Below are positions 61,550-64,000 of a stretch of 64,000 bases of DNA, piece after piece. The position numbers and the translations under genes are program-made. Numbering within the stretch: position 1 is the first letter of the stretch; the number at the start of each line of letters is the position of its first letter. Below the pieces are notes generated by a model. That model was not told where the DNA came from. It made no database searches and saw only the letters and a list, made by a program, of their open reading frames with translations. Source of the stretch: Spirosoma validum (lineage in GTDB: Bacteria; Bacteroidota; Bacteroidia; Cytophagales; Spirosomataceae); NCBI RefSeq assembly GCF_014699035.1, contig NZ_JACXAA010000001.1:930001-994000 (forward strand). Reading direction: 5' to 3'.

Positions 61550-61613
61550 TGCTTATCGTCGTTTGTTTTAGACGATAGCAAAGAGAAGAGGTTATTTATT
61601 GGTGAGATAGTGG

Positions 61614-62756
61614 TTATGGCTCCTCACCAATATAACCAGCAAAATCCCTGTCATATGAATTAGGTGCAGTTGCGAACTTTTGTCTAGTAGTTTTTTTATC
61701 AGTCCCACTAAACTGAATAAATACTGTATGAATGAAGTCAATAAAGGACTGTCTTTTAGGCCTTGTACCAAAGAGTACTTTGTGAAGTCGATAGAAAGTA
61801 TAGCGTATATGCTCATTAGATATGTTTGTGGAAGGAATTGGTAAAACCTCATCTGGCACCTCGTTTACTATTACTAAATGCTCGGTATAAGTAATCAACT
61901 GGTCAAAATCTGCCTGGGGCATTATACGTGTTTTCTGTGGGCTAAGCCCGCCTAATGGCGCAATGATTTGTCGAACATATTGTCTCTTTTCGGATTCTGT
62001 GAAAGGCTCATTGCGAATATCTCCCTTTGTATAACCTGAATTATTTAACACGTCTGAAATGATGTTTGCGTTCTGACCATCCGATGCCTTAAATTCGATT
62101 GGTAAGGATCCGTTATGCCAAACTTCCAGTATGTCTTTCAAATAGGCTTCATAATGTACAATATCCCAGATTTCAGCCAACCTAACGGCTTTTACAAGAG
62201 GGTCCTGTTCATTATTAAATAAAAAGTCGTAAGTACGATTTACCTCTAAACTCTGCCGAAGTTCCGCTATGTTTTTGGCAATTACCGGCGTTACATTGTT
62301 AACGATTCTACCTGCTGCGTTTATCGAACTTGTTATCGAAGTTAACTCCTGTTGTAGAAGGTCCTTTTTACGTATAGCCGTCGCAAATCTCCGCTGTAGA
62401 TCTGCTTTCATTGCAGCCAAAGAACAAATGATAAACGCTCCTTTTTGTTTATCATCTTCGCTTGGCTGCCAAGCAAATTTGGGTACCTCCTTACCTGCTT
62501 CGATAAACTCTGTTCGGTAATAATTCATTATATACTGATGATATACTCGTCTATCGTCATCAGTTTTAGGCATAAGTTTAAGCGTAAACGAAGTATTCTC
62601 TTCGTTTACAAAGATCTCCCCTCCACTTGGAAATTTGTCAACATTCTTAATCCAATACTGTAGTCTATCCTTAAAGGATTCCAAACGATCTAATTGTAGC
62701 TTGTGATGCCAGGCGCGGGTATATCGATCTTGATAGGGTTCGGGTTCTGTGGTCAT
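61614..62756 (-). CDS. Unknown AT-rich gene between integrase and excisionase
   Basis: About 380 residues from MTTEPEPYQDRYTRAWHHKL, 13 bp after the integrase stop. It is helical and rich in Asn, Ile and Lys, and clearly more AT-rich than its neighbours. Its end (YRLHKVLFGTRPKRQSFIDF then FSGTDKKTTRQKFATAPNSY) recalls RteC-type excision regulators only faintly. No membrane or catalytic motif was found. It could be a regulator of excision or recent cargo. Confidence 0.7.
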   Translation of the reverse strand: MTTEPEPYQDRYTRAWHHKLQLDRLESFKDRLQYWIKNVDKFPSGGEIFVNEENTSFTLKLMPKTDDDRRVYHQYIMNYYRTEFIEAGKEVPKFAWQPSEDDKQKGAFIICSLAAMKADLQRRFATAIRKKDLLQQELTSITSSINAAGRIVNNVTPVIAKNIAELRQSLEVNRTYDFLFNNEQDPLVKAVRLAEIWDIVHYEAYLKDILEVWHNGSLPIEFKASDGQNANIISDVLNNSGYTKGDIRNEPFTESEKRQYVRQIIAPLGGLSPQKTRIMPQADFDQLITYTEHLVIVNEVPDEVLPIPSTNISNEHIRYTFYRLHKVLFGTRPKRQSFIDFIHTVFIQFSGTDKKTTRQKFATAPNSYDRDFAGYIGEEP

Positions 62757-62769
62757 AAGAAAAGAAGAG

Positions 62770-64000
62770 TTATAGTAAAGCATCAAAAGCAGCGTCCAGC
62801 GTATCGGAGGTGAACTCATCCAGATACACCGTCGTCATTTTCTCGGATTTATGACCCAGCATCTGGCCTGTGATAGCGTCAGCTACCCCAGCCCTTCTGA
62901 GACTAGTGGCAAAGCTGTGGCGGGCTACGTAGGTCGTTAGGGGTGTATCAATGCCAACCCGCTCGCCTAAAGTCTTCAGGTCGGCATTGACCTGGCCCAA
63001 AATCTTGTTGAGCCGGTTATCGATCTGGGTAGCGGTTTTATGAATGTTGGCGTCCAAAATTGGAAAGACGTAATCCGTAGGCTTTATAAAGGTGATAGGC
63101 CGGTATTGCTCGATAATGGCCAGGGCCCCCTCGGCTAGTTTGATGTTAAACTTACCCCCCGTTTTTTGACGTACATACTGAAGGCGGGCAATACCTTTCT
63201 CATCGGTAGTAATATTCTTCCAGCGAATCTGGCAGAGGTCGACAAAGTTGATACCGGCGGCAAAGAAGGAAAACAGAAATACGTCTTTAGCCCGCTGCAT
63301 TCGCTCGGTCTCAATGCGGTTTTTCTGCTCGGCATATTTGCCCGTATATATATAGGTAGGCTGGTAGGCTTCGATCTTTCGAATATCCGCCCGGGTAATG
63401 GCCCGTTTACGCGTCGAGGTATTAAACTTACCCACGCTGAATTTATGCTTCTCGGTCGTGTTACGGGCAAAGGGGTAGTTCTCCAGTTTAGCGACTCCTT
63501 CCGATATAGCCCGGTTATATAGCGTCCGAAGCGTTCGAAAGCGAACCGATAGGGACGTGTCCATATTGCCCCGCTCCCGAAAGAACGACTCAAAGGCGTT
63601 GCAGAACTTGACCGTGATGGCCTCAAAGCGAACATCGGTCTTACCCGGATACTGAAGCGGAATAAATTCGGATAGCTGATTTTTGAGATCCTTATAAATA
63701 AGACCATTGCCAACCTTACCGGTTTTGCTCATCGTATCGATCTGCTCAAGGAGGTATTCCAGCACACTATAACTACGGGCTCGGCTGCGGTTCTCAATCG
63801 CTTTAGCCGCCACGGCACCCGCGTCGTGCACTTCATCAGCTAAGGTTAGCGACTTTGCCGCCTGGGCATACTGGGCTTCTTTGGCCGTTAGACGATTGAT
63901 CAGATCTTCCCGCAGGGGCTCGGGATAGCTTTTACGGATGGCTTCCTTAAAGCCGGTGTGCTTATCGTTCCAGTGCTTGGGATGCAAAGAGAGACCCGTA
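62770..64000 (-). CDS. Integrase (tyrosine recombinase), 5' end cut by window
   Basis: At least 409 residues; the frame is open to the right edge (TGLSLHPKHWNDKHTGFK), so the arm-binding N-terminus is incomplete. The catalytic region reads GINFVDLCQIRW (no Arg I, usual in Bacteroidota), TYVARHSFATSL, MLGHKSEKMTTVYL with the Tyr nucleophile. This is the probable integrase of the right-hand element. Genes behind it run in the same direction. Confidence 0.9.
   Translation of the reverse strand, partial: TGLSLHPKHWNDKHTGFKEAIRKSYPEPLREDLINRLTAKEAQYAQAAKSLTLADEVHDAGAVAAKAIENRSRARSYSVLEYLLEQIDTMSKTGKVGNGLIYKDLKNQLSEFIPLQYPGKTDVRFEAITVKFCNAFESFFRERGNMDTSLSVRFRTLRTLYNRAISEGVAKLENYPFARNTTEKHKFSVGKFNTSTRKRAITRADIRKIEAYQPTYIYTGKYAEQKNRIETERMQRAKDVFLFSFFAAGINFVDLCQIRWKNITTDEKGIARLQYVRQKTGGKFNIKLAEGALAIIEQYRPITFIKPTDYVFPILDANIHKTATQIDNRLNKILGQVNADLKTLGERVGIDTPLTTYVARHSFATSLRRAGVADAITGQMLGHKSEKMTTVYLDEFTSDTLDAAFDALL

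Noticed and set aside
29330..64000. Complete prophage
   Set aside because: Only a tape-measure and a possible small terminase subunit are phage-like; no capsid, portal, large terminase or tail tube gene is present.
1..64000. CRISPR array
   Set aside because: No regularly spaced identical direct repeats and no cas gene were seen.

Overview
The window comes from a Bacteroidota chromosome, most likely a Cytophagales member close to Spirosoma. Evidence: a TonB receptor with a carboxypeptidase-like N-terminal domain, a BatD-like protein, a T9SS C-terminal domain, tandem M1 peptidases, BT4734-type and Bacteroidota-type tyrosine recombinases. The genus is inferred from style, not from an rRNA or marker gene.

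Positions 1-29150 look like ordinary chromosome. They hold the 3' part of an FAD/Fe-S oxidoreductase, an APC permease, a TonB-dependent receptor, a Tat-type Gfo/Idh/MocA oxidoreductase, ApbE, chorismate synthase (aroC), a BatD-like protein, a beta-CASP metallo-hydrolase, a PBP1C/alpha-2-macroglobulin pair, an unusual R/D/N/S/Y-rich lipoprotein, a gamma-carbonic anhydrase, a HupE/UreJ protein and two tandem M1 metallopeptidases. Two of these genes carry in-frame inserts that look like dispersed palindromic repeats.

A tRNA-Pro(GGG) gene at 29253-29326 marks the switch to accessory DNA, which continues to the end. Block 1 (29.4-37.5 kb) is a defence-like island: an AlbA_2/Schlafen-type protein, a predicted arginine-type ADP-ribosyltransferase, a truncated nuclease relic, a TcmP/DUF5131 pair, a umuDC cassette with two extra small genes, and a membrane protein with a TIR-like domain. 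Block 2 (37.5-50.4 kb) holds a beta-propeller lectin-like protein, a secreted fibre-like protein, and an operon of three consecutive tyrosine recombinases preceded by a 440-residue unknown protein and a ribbon-helix-helix protein with a probable operator. It also holds a T9SS-sorted protein beside an Hcp-like secreted protein. Two diverged copies of a structured non-coding element (40.9 and 50.2 kb) bracket the recombinase segment. Block 3 (50.7-64 kb) runs almost entirely on the minus strand. Read from the right edge, it has an integrase (cut by the window end), an unknown AT-rich gene, an excisionase-like HTH protein, a VRR-NUC nuclease, a RepA-like ATPase, a BT4734-type primase-like protein, a Bro-N-like protein and a terminase-small-subunit-like HTH protein. 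A very long tail tape-measure protein follows, flanked by two paralogous 101-residue membrane coiled-coil proteins. No capsid, portal, large terminase or tail-tube gene is present.

The strongest candidates for something new are: the recombinase-trio operon with its fourth gene, RHH protein and flanking structured repeats; the isolated tape-measure module with paralogous flanking proteins; the 57-bp palindrome present once inside and once beside the primase-like gene; and the ARTC-like ADP-ribosyltransferase.
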